From assembly GCF_003144325.1 (NCBI RefSeq), contig NZ_PENS01000008.1, forward strand, positions 178,536-242,535: a stretch of DNA of 64,000 nt, given 5' to 3'. Origin of the DNA: Proteus terrae. GTDB lineage: Bacteria; Pseudomonadota; Gammaproteobacteria; Enterobacterales; Enterobacteriaceae. The notes beneath the pieces are model-generated. The model was not told the origin of the DNA. It was given only the letters and a program-made list of their open reading frames with translations, and searched no databases. Below are positions 8,334 to 17,072 of this stretch, piece by piece; position 1 is the first letter of the stretch; every line of letters begins with the position of its first letter. A program made the position numbers and the translations under genes.

Positions 8334-8870
8334 TTACTCATATTTCAAAGAAAACACGGCAGTAGCAGAAAAATGCCCCGGTTTAATTGATTTATTTGCA
8401 ATGGCAGCCGCTGTTGCTTGCAGATAAGCTATAAAATTAAGCTCAAAAATGCCATTATTAGGAATATTATATAAACTGGTGTAATCCCCTAATATTACGG
8501 GTACACCTTCTTTAGTGGTAATTTTTATTCCTAAATCAGGGTTATTTGCACTGTCGTCTAATGCCAATAATCCGAAAAGTTCATTATGCGTTGCTCCTTC
8601 AAACTTAATTTTCACTTGCTTGGCAATAGAGATATCGCACTCTGATAAAGTAATTTTGAAATCCTTTTTCTCAAATTCAAAATAACTTTTATAAATATCA
8701 TCCAAGCGAATTTCATCAAATGTCACATCAACCTGAGAGTGTTCAGGCAAGACTTTGCAAGGTGCGATAATTAATGAACCAAAAATATTAAGATTTTCAG
8801 CTGCAAAAACAGAAGAGGAAAATAATAAACAACTACCAATAATAGAGCGAAACACACTTAATCTATTCAT
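8334..8870 (-). CDS. Minor fimbrial subunit (MrpG/PapK-like position)
   Basis: This 178-residue secreted pilin has a signal peptide ending VFA and a typical N-terminal extension plus FGSLIIAPCKVLPE. The disulfide is Cys38 to the Cys in ITLSECD, and a terminal FSATAVFSLKYE carries the penultimate-Tyr beta-zipper seen in chaperone-usher pilins. It is probably an adaptor or minor tip subunit next to the adhesin. Its ATG overlaps the upstream stop codon by one base (TAATG), so translation is coupled. It is more diverged from the major pilin than from tip-fibrillum subunits. Confidence 0.8.
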   Translation of the reverse strand: MNRLSVFRSIIGSCLLFSSSVFAAENLNIFGSLIIAPCKVLPEHSQVDVTFDEIRLDDIYKSYFEFEKKDFKITLSECDISIAKQVKIKFEGATHNELFGLLALDDSANNPDLGIKITTKEGVPVILGDYTSLYNIPNNGIFELNFIAYLQATAAAIANKSIKPGHFSATAVFSLKYE

Positions 8871-9361
8871 TATTGGTACTCCACAAATAAAGTGCCACCT
8901 GAGGTAAAATTACCGGGAGTCAGTTCACTATTTTCTTTTTTAACCAAGACAGCCCAAATCTTTTCAGGGTTATTTAAATTAACTGAATACTTTTTATTTA
9001 AATCAATAATAGAATTACCCATCATAAATTTTACGGCTAATTCATTAATATTGGTTCTCAATCCATTGGGATCGAAACTGCTTTTTTTCCCATCTATCGA
9101 TAAATACATATTCCAGTTATTTAAATTTTCTTCACAAGTAATTTGGTAATTAATCTCGCGTTTTTGGTCATAGCCTTTAATCGTTTTTATTGCCACGGGG
9201 CCAAAATTCACCTCAATCATATTACCATCATTCACTTTACAAGGAGGTGGAGTTAATAAGTTACCTTTAATCAGTATCTGTGTTTCATTATCTTTTGCCA
9301 AACTGGGTAAAGAAGATGCAGAAAATAAAAATAACATAATGAGGAATGGATAATAATGCAT
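8870..9361 (-). CDS. Minor fimbrial subunit (PapF/MrpF-like)
   Basis: I take the ATG at 9361 (MHYYPFLIMLF), because the upstream in-frame ATG would run into the previous gene and lacks a signal peptide. The product is 163 residues with a signal peptide ending SLA, the pilin motif PPPCKVNDGNMIEVNFG, a second cysteine in QITCEE and a terminal GGTLFVEYQ. The CxVNDG..I.VNFG pattern is that of PapF/PapE-type tip subunits. It is paralogous to the next gene upstream (SRPCKINDGKPIEVNF), which suggests tandem duplication of tip-fibrillum genes. The gap between them is 16 bp. Confidence 0.8.
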   Translation of the reverse strand: MHYYPFLIMLFLFSASSLPSLAKDNETQILIKGNLLTPPPCKVNDGNMIEVNFGPVAIKTIKGYDQKREINYQITCEENLNNWNMYLSIDGKKSSFDPNGLRTNINELAVKFMMGNSIIDLNKKYSVNLNNPEKIWAVLVKKENSELTPGNFTSGGTLFVEYQ

Positions 9362-9377
9362 ATTGTTTATTCCTCCG

Positions 9378-9863
9378 TTAGTTGTAATAAACCTGCATAG
9401 TTGCAGTTGCAGTAAAAGCGCCCGTTGGTAATGTGGCACCACTTTTTTTCACAAGTACAGCATAAAGCTCAGGTCTCGTTTTATAGCTAAACTTAAACGG
9501 TGTTGTCATATAAATATTGGTATCAGCGGTTTTAAATAACACCCCTAAATCTGTCACACTTGTTTTTAAATAACGTGTATCAAACCCTGCACCATCACCA
9601 GTAAATTTCAGGGACATACTCGGATCACCTGTTGTTTTACAATCCAAGGTGTAATCCATTTTTTGTTTATAATTTTCGTTTTCTATTCTTGTGGTCATCA
9701 CATCATTAAAATTCACTTCGATAGGTTTACCATCGTTAATTTTGCAAGGACGCGATTCCACACTCCCGCTCACTGTGACTCTTAAAAAGCCAGAAGCAGC
9801 CCATACAGAAGGAGTGAGAAAACTCATACAAAGAAAAAGTATTACACCTCGGAATATAAGCAT
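9378..9863 (-). CDS. Minor fimbrial subunit (PapE/F-like)
   Basis: The ATG at 9863 begins a clear signal peptide (MLIFRGVILFLCMS to VWA) and leaves a 4-bp gap after the chaperone stop. The longer frame from 9911 would overlap the chaperone. The mature 140-residue pilin shows SRPCKINDGKPIEVNFNDV, a partner cysteine in YTLDCK, and the C-terminal strand ATMQVYYN. Its closest relative in the window is the next gene downstream. Three minor pilins plus an adhesin after the chaperone match the MR/P and Pap gene order rather than the shorter type 1 order. Confidence 0.8.
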   Translation of the reverse strand: MLIFRGVILFLCMSFLTPSVWAASGFLRVTVSGSVESRPCKINDGKPIEVNFNDVMTTRIENENYKQKMDYTLDCKTTGDPSMSLKFTGDGAGFDTRYLKTSVTDLGVLFKTADTNIYMTTPFKFSYKTRPELYAVLVKKSGATLPTGAFTATATMQVYYN

Positions 9864-9867
9864 AATA

Positions 9868-10623
9868 TTACGCCTTCTTATCTTTGATATTTGCTGAACA
9901 AATATCTCCACGACACTGGAATGTTAATTCAACTAATCCACCGAAATCATTAAGATATTCAATGGCTGGCGTTACACCTAAATCAACCACTTTTGCCCCT
10001 AATGAACGTTGGCCAAAAGGCTCAATCATCACCGCTTCAAAGTCTTTTACTTCGACATTGTTCTTTCTGACTTTGGTAATAGTTAAATAATAAGGTGAAG
10101 GGTTTTTTACATTGTAATTAGCACCTTGTTTTTCAATCAAAATGTCTTTTTCCATTGGATTAGCTTCTAAGCGGCTAGGTGCCACAATGCTTTTTGGTCG
10201 ATAAAACACTTTAATTTTTGTCTGTAATGCAATTTGCAAAACATTGGGAGAATCACTACGAGGAGGAATTTCACGAACATTAAGGTAATAAATACTTTCT
10301 CTGTCTGTGGGTAACATATTAGTTGCAGGTAATGCCTGTATTTTAATTTGGCTCTTGTTACCAGCTTCAATACGTTGAACTGGAGGTGTTACCACAAAAG
10401 GAGAATTAATTTTTTCATCTTTACTATTCTCAAGCCAAGACTGTGCTAAATAAGGTTTAGATTCATTTTCATTTTCTAAAACCATACTGACTGAGCGCTC
10501 ACCTTCATTATATAAAACGCGTGTTCTATCTAATGCGATAGCGGAATAAGCGGATTGAGAAAAGAGGCAAAGTGTAACGATAGCGCCTAATGTTTGTGTG
10601 TTGATATATTTCATTTCATTCAC
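9868..10623 (-). CDS. Periplasmic fimbrial chaperone (PapD/FimC/MrpD family)
   Basis: This 251-residue protein has a signal peptide ending AYS and two Ig-like domains. It carries family signatures NEGERSVSMVLENENES (F1-G1 region start), YYLNVREIPPR and LQTKIKVFYRP; the last matches the classical chaperone signature before the second domain. It binds unfolded pilins in the periplasm by donor-strand complementation and delivers them to the usher. A second ATG three codons in (10614) is possible. It lies 17 bp after the usher and 4 bp before the first minor pilin. Confidence 0.92.
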   Translation of the reverse strand: MNEMKYINTQTLGAIVTLCLFSQSAYSAIALDRTRVLYNEGERSVSMVLENENESKPYLAQSWLENSKDEKINSPFVVTPPVQRIEAGNKSQIKIQALPATNMLPTDRESIYYLNVREIPPRSDSPNVLQIALQTKIKVFYRPKSIVAPSRLEANPMEKDILIEKQGANYNVKNPSPYYLTITKVRKNNVEVKDFEAVMIEPFGQRSLGAKVVDLGVTPAIEYLNDFGGLVELTFQCRGDICSANIKDKKA

Positions 10624-10640
10624 CGTTGACTTAAATTTAA

Positions 10641-13136
10641 TTACTTACAAGGAAGCAACAACATGTTGCTTAAATTATTTTCTAGTACTTGAGGCAATTG
10701 GAATTGGCAAGTTTCACCACTCCAAGCAAGATCTAAAGTTTCACCTGCTTTTACACCTGATAAATAAACAAAGCCTTCGTCTGAAATAATGCCGACTTCT
10801 AATTTATCTTTGTTATAAACACTAGCTCCAAAAGGAGGATATTTCTTATCAGCCATGGTGATCACGGCTAAGACTTTCTCACCTTCAATCACATTAAATT
10901 TACGATAACCAATCGCCCCTTCGGTTAAGGTGGCATATTGTGACGATTGAACGGCATCGGCTTTTTCAGGAAGGTTATTAATATCGATGGTGATATTGCT
11001 ACGAGAGTAGTTTTGCACACCCATTAAAACCGCTTTACCATGTCGGTTAGTTTCAATTGGCGTTAAACCTGTTTTAATCGGAATATCTTGAACATTATTG
11101 GTATCAACCAATATACGTGAATTTCCTATTGAAGTGACTCGGTGGAATGCTCCCCCTTCTGGAGTGACGGTTATTCCACCCATTAATTGCATTGATAATG
11201 CGCTTTGATTATTTTGGGTATAAGTACCACTTGCAGTCAGTTTTGCTAAATTACCGTCATAATTATAGAAACCTGAAAGATTAACTTTATCGCTATCCCA
11301 CGTTCCTGCCGATAAATTATACGTGCTACGATCATTAAGTCGTTCATAATAGCTAACACTGTTACTGGTATTATGGCGATTAAACGATCCAGAATAACTA
11401 ATATTAGCGTCATTACGCTCAAGTGGTACACCTAATGACACATAAACTCCTTCGTCATTATTATGGCTCGATTCCACTTTATAAGCGGATAAATTAACAG
11501 ATAAATTTTTAAAGTTAGCCCAATCAAAATAACTAGAAACCGTAAAGCTATAATTATCCGTTGAAGGTCGATTCCAATATGTTTGGCGAGAATAGTTTAA
11601 GTAAGTATTGATATTATATTCAGGAAAAGCCGTACCAAATATTGCGGTATAAAGCTCTTTACCACTGTCAATATGAAGTCCACGATAACGACCATCTAAA
11701 AACTGGGTCATACTTAAATAGTCACGTTGAGAGAAGCGATAACCCGCGAACGTAATCTGACTATTTATTTCATCAAATTGTTTTGAATAAGTAACGTTAT
11801 AAGAAGTTCCTGATAGGGTTTTATCATCAAAGTTACTTCCCATCTCAGCCCGTGAAGCTGAAATATTAAAGGAGAGAACCCCGAATGGCGCTAAATCTTG
11901 CCCTAAACCTAAAGCAATATTTTGATATTCAGTTGAAGCTAATAACCCACCATAAATTGTGGTGTTATTCGCAGCCCCCCACGAGAAAGATCCTAAGGAA
12001 AATGCCGGGCCTTCAGTATCGTGTTCATTTTTAGTGGGTTTACCCATTACCAACTTATATAAAAACTGTCCCGGTCTTGTTAGTGTGCCTAAACGCGATG
12101 TTTCCACTTTAAATGTTTGAACAGAACCATCTTGTTCTTCAATAGAAACATCTAAGGTACCACCACCGAATGTATTGACGTCTTGAATTCTAAATGGCCC
12201 TGGACTTACTTCATTTTGATAAATAATACGACCATCTTGACGCACAATAACTGTGGCGTTAGTTCTTGCAACCCCGGCAATTTCAGGCGCATAACCTTGT
12301 AAGCGAGGTGGGAACATCGCATTATCGCTCTCTAATGAAGCCCCTAAATAACGGAAGCTATCAAAAAGCTCTGACGAGAGATATTGCTCACCTAAAGTTA
12401 ATTTAGCCCCCAAAGAACGAATAGCACGGAAGATATAAAGCTGATTCCAACGCCATGATTTATCGTTATTATTTAAATTACCGCCAGAAGCTTGCCAATC
12501 GGAGCGAAAACGCCAAGCACCCATATTAATGCCCATCACACCACTAATATTGGTACCCGTTTCAGTGCCTTTTCCATTATTTTCATATCGAATAAGGCGA
12601 TTACTCATATTGTAATCAAGAAAGAACCCTGCAATACCATCATCCCAACGTGAAGGTGGATCCCAACTAGGATCTTGATATTCCATAAAGGCTTGAGGAA
12701 TACTGATATTTAAAATACTGGTATAGAGATCACCCACTGCATTCATATTAGGAACAGAACGAAAATCAAGGCACTGGATATTATTAGTGGTTAGCCAAGT
12801 GACTTTTTTTTTCCATTCAGACTTTAAACCTAAAATGGGATAAACCTCTGGAGTGATACAAGGAATGGATAATTCTGCGTTGTAATCTGGGGCAAAAAAT
12901 AAAGTAGGCTCTTCGTTTCTTACTCTTTGTTTATTAACGTCGGTCGCCAGTAAATGAGTACCCGGCTGAATATAGTTTGCGTAAGAAAATTTGGTAAAAT
13001 CGGTATTTTCAATACCTTTATCTGTTAAAAAGTCGGTATTAAAATCGACTGCTTCTTCTGCAAAAATAGGCAACGAAAAAGGAACAAAGAATAAAAGCAT
13101 TACTTTTGTGATCTTATTTATTTTCATGCTTTTCAT
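10641..13136 (-). CDS. Outer membrane fimbrial usher (FimD/PapC/MrpC family)
   Basis: This 831-residue usher has a signal peptide ending IFA and an N-terminal periplasmic domain (VDFNTDFL...). A large barrel follows with family motifs YLGASLESDNAMFPPRLQGY, PEIAGVARTNATVIVRQDG and GPFRIQDV. A plug and C-terminal domains end with Cys-paired WSGETCQFQLP and a final Cys. It pairs with the chaperone 17 bp downstream to secrete the seven-gene operon's subunits. The length is usual for the family. A GAGGA motif lies 12 nt before the first ATG; the ATG at codon 4 is an alternative. Confidence 0.93.
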   Translation of the reverse strand: MKSMKINKITKVMLLFFVPFSLPIFAEEAVDFNTDFLTDKGIENTDFTKFSYANYIQPGTHLLATDVNKQRVRNEEPTLFFAPDYNAELSIPCITPEVYPILGLKSEWKKKVTWLTTNNIQCLDFRSVPNMNAVGDLYTSILNISIPQAFMEYQDPSWDPPSRWDDGIAGFFLDYNMSNRLIRYENNGKGTETGTNISGVMGINMGAWRFRSDWQASGGNLNNNDKSWRWNQLYIFRAIRSLGAKLTLGEQYLSSELFDSFRYLGASLESDNAMFPPRLQGYAPEIAGVARTNATVIVRQDGRIIYQNEVSPGPFRIQDVNTFGGGTLDVSIEEQDGSVQTFKVETSRLGTLTRPGQFLYKLVMGKPTKNEHDTEGPAFSLGSFSWGAANNTTIYGGLLASTEYQNIALGLGQDLAPFGVLSFNISASRAEMGSNFDDKTLSGTSYNVTYSKQFDEINSQITFAGYRFSQRDYLSMTQFLDGRYRGLHIDSGKELYTAIFGTAFPEYNINTYLNYSRQTYWNRPSTDNYSFTVSSYFDWANFKNLSVNLSAYKVESSHNNDEGVYVSLGVPLERNDANISYSGSFNRHNTSNSVSYYERLNDRSTYNLSAGTWDSDKVNLSGFYNYDGNLAKLTASGTYTQNNQSALSMQLMGGITVTPEGGAFHRVTSIGNSRILVDTNNVQDIPIKTGLTPIETNRHGKAVLMGVQNYSRSNITIDINNLPEKADAVQSSQYATLTEGAIGYRKFNVIEGEKVLAVITMADKKYPPFGASVYNKDKLEVGIISDEGFVYLSGVKAGETLDLAWSGETCQFQLPQVLENNLSNMLLLPCK

Positions 13137-13185
13137 TTTGCTATGCCATCCTCAGCATTATTAACAGAAGACAATATTGATGAGA

Positions 13186-13209
13186 TGCATGGCGCTTAAG
13201 CGCCACACA
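13186..13209 (-). other. Intercistronic palindrome between pilin and usher genes
   Basis: TGGCGCTTAAGCGCCA (13190-13205) is a perfect palindrome, extended by GATG/CATC beyond a 2-base bulge. There is no downstream T run on the minus strand, so it is better read as an mRNA-stabilising or attenuating hairpin that lowers usher relative to pilin expression, as in other pilus operons. Confidence 0.6.
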
Positions 13210-13229
13210 TCCTATTAAAAAAACAACAA

Positions 13230-13796
13230 TTATTCGTAGATAACCTTGAAGTTAGCTACTGTGTCAAAAGAACCTGTTGTTGCTTTCTTATCGTCTGCTT
13301 CGTTACCTTTCACGTAAGCCGAGAATTGCAATGTCGTGGTAGAGCCGTCGCCATTATTTAAAGCGTGGCCTGCTACTGGAAAGCCTTGACCAAAAGTAAT
13401 TGGGTTATTACCGCGGTCAGTGATAACGATACCTGCGTTTTGTACTTTGCCACCTAAGCCCAGTAATTCGCCGGTATAACCATCAAAACCACTTACAGTT
13501 GCACCAGTAAATGATACTTTTGCAGTTTTGTAAGTTTCAGTTGAGCAATTTTTCAGGATAATATCGAAGTTTTCACTATCTGAACGGAATTTATTGCTGG
13601 TCAGTTCATGCAATGCGATTTCACCAAACTTAACAGTTTGATCTAAACTTTTATCATCGATTGAACATGGAACATCATTGATAAAGCCAGTAAAACGCAC
13701 TTTACCTTCACGGCTTTCCGCTGGATCTGCAGCTAAAGTAGGAGCAGCAACAACTAAAGACAACGCAACACCTAAAGCTAATTTAGTAAATTTCAT
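13230..13796 (-). CDS. Major fimbrial subunit (type 1/MrpA-like pilin)
   Basis: The start is ATG 13796, preceded by AAGGAAA. A longer frame from 13853 only adds residues ahead of the signal peptide. The 188-residue precursor has a signal peptide ending TLA. The mature pilin shows VRFTGFINDVPCSIDD, QTVKFGEIAL, the second cysteine in IILKNCST, and the C-terminal TVANFKVIYE strand. Being first in the operon and followed by a pilin/usher hairpin, it is the expected rod subunit. No mrpI-like recombinase and no mrpJ-like regulator are present in the cluster, so on/off switching as in MR/P is not evident. Confidence 0.9.
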   Translation of the reverse strand: MKFTKLALGVALSLVVAAPTLAADPAESREGKVRFTGFINDVPCSIDDKSLDQTVKFGEIALHELTSNKFRSDSENFDIILKNCSTETYKTAKVSFTGATVSGFDGYTGELLGLGGKVQNAGIVITDRGNNPITFGQGFPVAGHALNNGDGSTTTLQFSAYVKGNEADDKKATTGSFDTVANFKVIYE

Positions 13797-14722
13797 AAAA
13801 TTTCCTTTATACAAAATAAAGATATTGATATTTCTTGGCTTCGAACGAAACAAGCGATAGGTAATAAAACCTCACCGCTTTTCTATAATTTAAATTTTAC
13901 AGCTCCATTGATATCTATTTATAAAACCAAGATAGGGGATATCCTACAAATGCATCCTTTGTGCATTCATATTCAAATTAATTTATGGAATAAATTAATC
14001 GTATTCACTTTTTAAACGTCAGTTTTAAATATTTTATAAATTAAATTCCTTAATTAATAAAAACATCTTAATTAGACATATAAATAAGTAATAAACTTTA
14101 ATAAGAAAGTAAGAGTAAAAATTTAAAGCAAAAAAACAAATTTAAATTATGTTCTTTTACTTATTTTGCAATTAAATACTCGCAAAAGGCGTAAATTAAG
14201 TCAAAAGTCGAAAAATGATAATGTTAGTAAAATACAAAGATAGTTATCAAATGAAACAAATCTTTAAAAGATCAAGTTAAGTATTTAAATCTAAAATTTA
14301 ATATTAATTAGATATTATTACCTAGCAAAGAAGGTGATCACTATAATTAACACTATTAATGAGTAAATCAAACATAAAAACCATATAATACACATTAATT
14401 GGTTTTTTATAATAAATTTTTAGTTATATATGGATTATTATACATTGCTGAAACGATAAACCCAATATATACACAAAAACACCTAGGATTCATCTCAATT
14501 GAGGAGTTATATTATATTCTCTAATTTATTTAAAAATTAGACAATCCAATTTTGACAGTATATTTAAATATCGATAATTTATTCTTAATAAGAACTAAAA
14601 ATAAATTATAAATAAAGATAAAATATGAGACTCTTTAAATGAGCACTCTTTATAATATAATCAATTATGGAATAAAATGACTTTTATCATAAATAAAAAA
14701 ACAAACTCATAACAACCGAGAT
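13797..14722. other. 926-bp very AT-rich intergenic region; fimbrial promoter region
   Basis: No convincing open frame. It separates the fimbrial operon (minus strand) from the ecpD fragment (plus strand). It contains AATGCA-TCCTTTG-TGCATT (13948-13966), a short stem that could be a regulator site, and many A/T tracts of the kind bound by H-NS. No pair of long inverted repeats flanking an invertible promoter was seen. Confidence 0.5.
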
Positions 14723-15120
14723 ATTTCGCCAAGCCAATAAAATTACTGCTGCGGTTGAAGGATCTCAAATTACATTAAGAGGTCAGCCTTACTGTTTATT
14801 GAGTTCTAGAGATAAAAAAATTAATGTGCCCTTTTCAACCTATTTAACTTATACCAACGAAAGTAGCTCAAAAGTAAAAACCCGTACTGCTTGCGATAAT
14901 GTGCCTATTTCCATTAAAAGAAGCCTTATGGATGCAAACCACATGGCCTTACCCTTATCAATTAGAGGGTTACTTCTATCGTACCTATTTACAACTCACA
15001 TTCCCAATGAATGAAGGCACTTCCCTTTTCTCGATGGAAGGTGAAGACTGGATTGGTGTCGTTGAAGCCAGCGGTTATGTCAATGTATTTGCTGAATGGT
15101 CTGGAACAGATGTTCACTAA
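14723..15120 (+). pseudogene. ecpD: Broken copy of ecpD 3' end (frameshifted, 5' truncated)
   Basis: From TTTCGCCAAGCCAATAAAAT onward this repeats the last ~400 bp of the intact ecpD (from about 2046 to the stop) at roughly 80% protein identity by eye. It begins abruptly, without a start codon or ribosome site. One extra base near 14914 (CCATTAAAAG against CCATAAAAG) shifts the frame, so the two halves lie in overlapping frames (14799-15014 and 14899-15120). The second half restores the ecpD C-terminus (SLFSMEGEDWIGVVEASGY). The divergence shows a paralogous ECP locus, not a recent exact duplication. It keeps the position ecpD would have before ecpE. Confidence 0.9.
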
Positions 15121-15261
15121 AAATAGGACGAAGTAAGCAACGGATATAATTTGAGTGTTTATACCCGTTTTATTATTCATAACACATGATGCTTTTTATA
15201 TTGATGATATTATAGACTTCATTATTATCATTTATTAAAACAAGCTAATTAAAGAGATATA

Positions 15262-15948
15262 ATGAAAAGAATATTAAAATTCATCAGTACATTAGCACTT
15301 TCAACACTGACATTTTCAGCTCATGCTCTTTATGTCGGTTCTGAAGTTTTTACCCTTGAATCTGATAAAACCTTTTTCTCTCGCACTTATCTTAATAATA
15401 CAGACAGAACCAATCTTTATAAAATTCATGTCTATAAAATCGAAAAACCGGGAGGAAAAGAAAAAGATGAAAAACAGCTTCCCATAGATGACGGCGAAAT
15501 ACTTTATACGCCTTTGCAAAAAGTGTTATTACCAAATGAGCATGAGTTTTTTAAATTATTTTATAAAGGTGCTAAAGACGATAAAGAGCGCTATTACCGT
15601 ATTATTATTGAAGAAACTCCAGTTAACTTAGTACCTTATCAGGAGGACAGCAAACAACCTTTGGTTGTTCCTACCGTTGGATTAAATACTGTCATGGTGA
15701 TCCGCCCTCGCGAAATGAAATTCACTTATGATCACAATAATATTGCAGGCACCATCAAAAACACTGGCAATACCTACTTCCGATTACTGTTAAATGATCA
15801 GTGCGATTCTGACGAAGAAAATGCCAAAATATTACAACTCTTACCCGGTGAAAGTTATCAACATCCTTGGCTAAAGAAAGAGCATAAACAATTTATTATT
15901 GCTTTTGACCGTTATATTGGATTAGAGAATAACTGCGCGAAAAAGTAA
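15262..15948 (+). CDS. ecpE: EcpE/EcpB-type alternative fimbrial chaperone
   Basis: This 228-residue periplasmic chaperone has a signal peptide (1-22, ending AHA). The features FKLFYKGAKDDKERYYRI, TVMVIRPREMKF and GTIKNTGNTYFRLL closely resemble E. coli EcpE (FKFYYHGPRDNRERYYRV, SNTGNTWFKLL, recalled). It lies just after the ecpD fragment, as ecpE follows ecpD in E. coli, so ecpE is the likelier name than ecpB. It starts after an AAAGAGATATA ribosome site 141 bp past the fragment, and a strong terminator follows. If the ecpC-ecpD pair at the window start is expressed, this may be the chaperone that serves it. Confidence 0.85.
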   Translation: MKRILKFISTLALSTLTFSAHALYVGSEVFTLESDKTFFSRTYLNNTDRTNLYKIHVYKIEKPGGKEKDEKQLPIDDGEILYTPLQKVLLPNEHEFFKLFYKGAKDDKERYYRIIIEETPVNLVPYQEDSKQPLVVPTVGLNTVMVIRPREMKFTYDHNNIAGTIKNTGNTYFRLLLNDQCDSDEENAKILQLLPGESYQHPWLKKEHKQFIIAFDRYIGLENNCAKK

Positions 15949-15968
15949 TCTAAATACTAATTAAAAAT

Positions 15969-15998
15969 AAAAAGGTAGCCTAATCAGCTACCTTTTTA
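15969..15998 (+). terminator. Rho-independent terminator after ecpE
   Basis: AAAAGGTAGC-CTAATCA-GCTACCTTTTT begins about 20 bp after the ecpE stop. It separates ecpE from the downstream ecpA-type gene. Confidence 0.85.
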
Positions 15999-16414
15999 TT
16001 ACAAAATAAGTAATTCCACTTAATTTATAACCTTTCCTGTTATTTCCTCTCATTTGAAAGAAAATGTAACTTAGTTAAATATATAATTTTTATAAATACA
16101 TAATTAATTAAATTAATTTATATTCTGTCATATTTATCATTTTAAATTTTTGAATATTAATCATAAAAAGATATCAATACACACATAATAAACTGATAAT
16201 AAATGATTTTACATTTTTAACGATAAAACTATTTTTATTACATTTTATTCCTATTTTTTTTCGATGTTTTAAATAAAATATTTTTTCAACTTATTCTATA
16301 ATTTATCTAATGAGTGGTCGTTTTTAGATGGTCGAAATTTTACTTATAGACTCATGAAAAAGACTTTCTAGCCGATATTACTCTTAACATCGATTGACCC
16401 TATAGGAATACATA
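15999..16414. promoter_or_regulatory. 416-bp AT-rich region upstream of ecpA-type gene
   Basis: No open frame. It has long A/T tracts and two TTCCT motifs (TTTCCTGTTATTTCCTCTC near 16033-16050). E. coli EcpR is reported to bind paired TTCCT boxes, but the spacing here differs. A ribosome site (ATAGGAAT) precedes the ATG at 16415. Confidence 0.35.
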
Positions 16415-16996
16415 ATGAAAAAATATCACGTCTTACTTAGCTTATTAATGACAGCTTTTACAGCAACAGCAGCCTTTGCTAATACCTCATCAATACAAAC
16501 AGTCGCAAGTTGGCAAGCAACCGCAGTAAAAAAACCACAAAGTGAATTAGGTGTAACCCCTTTAAATGCCCTACATTTTGAAGTAACAGAAAATAACCGT
16601 TTTAATGATCAAAACGGTACATTCGATATCACTGTTAAAGATATTGAAGGCGCGACAGACTTTAAATTAACGTCAAAAGTAATCAGTAATGAGCTTAGAA
16701 ATTCTGCTGATAATTCAGTGTTAACGGTCAAAACAGACTGGAACGGTAAAACACTATCAAACCATCAAGAAACCGTTATTCTTGATAATCAAAAAGGAAT
16801 AAACAAAGGGCTGGTGGTTGAAAATAAAGCAGCAGAAAAAAGTGAGCTAAAAAGCCTTCAAAGCGCATTTCTCTTTAATGTGATAAATGGCACACAACCA
16901 ACAACATCCTTACCTGAAGGTTTATGGGAAGGTGTATTACGTATTGAATTTACCAGTAAATGGTCAGGTGACTTTGTGACTTTAGCAGCAAGATAG
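16415..16996 (+). CDS. ecpA: EcpA-like common pilus major subunit
   Basis: This 193-residue protein is the length of E. coli EcpA (195). It has a signal peptide ending AFA, then VASWQATAVKKPQSELGVTP, FNDQNGTFDITVKDIEG, FKLTSKVISN and SLPEGLWEGVLRIEFTSKW. All align with remembered EcpA (ATWSATAKKDTTSKLVVTP, FKLTSRLITN, LPEGIWSGDVSVQF). It lacks the disulfide of classical pilins, as EcpA does. In E. coli ecpA precedes ecpBCDE. Here it follows ecpE, with its own upstream region and terminator, so it is either displaced or the start of a second, lost ECP operon. Confidence 0.85.
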   Translation: MKKYHVLLSLLMTAFTATAAFANTSSIQTVASWQATAVKKPQSELGVTPLNALHFEVTENNRFNDQNGTFDITVKDIEGATDFKLTSKVISNELRNSADNSVLTVKTDWNGKTLSNHQETVILDNQKGINKGLVVENKAAEKSELKSLQSAFLFNVINGTQPTTSLPEGLWEGVLRIEFTSKWSGDFVTLAAR

Positions 16997-17028
16997 TTCA
17001 AATGCTATGACTTAAAAAAAACCGTGAA

Positions 17029-17054
17029 AGAGCGCCAGTATGGCGCTTCTTTGT
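17029..17054. terminator. Bidirectional terminator between ecpA and pgtA
   Basis: AGCGCCA-GTA-TGGCGCT (17031-17047) is followed by TCTTTGTTATTT on the plus strand and flanked by A-rich sequence upstream. It lies between two convergent genes. Confidence 0.75.
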
Positions 17055-17072
17055 TATTTAATAGCGTGTAAA

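Noticed and set aside
13797..14722. Possible invertible fimbrial promoter as in mrp
   Set aside because: I found no pair of long inverted repeats and no recombinase gene in the cluster.
14799..15120. Two separate small genes
   Set aside because: They are the two halves of one frameshifted ecpD 3' copy, shown by alignment to bases 2046-2441.
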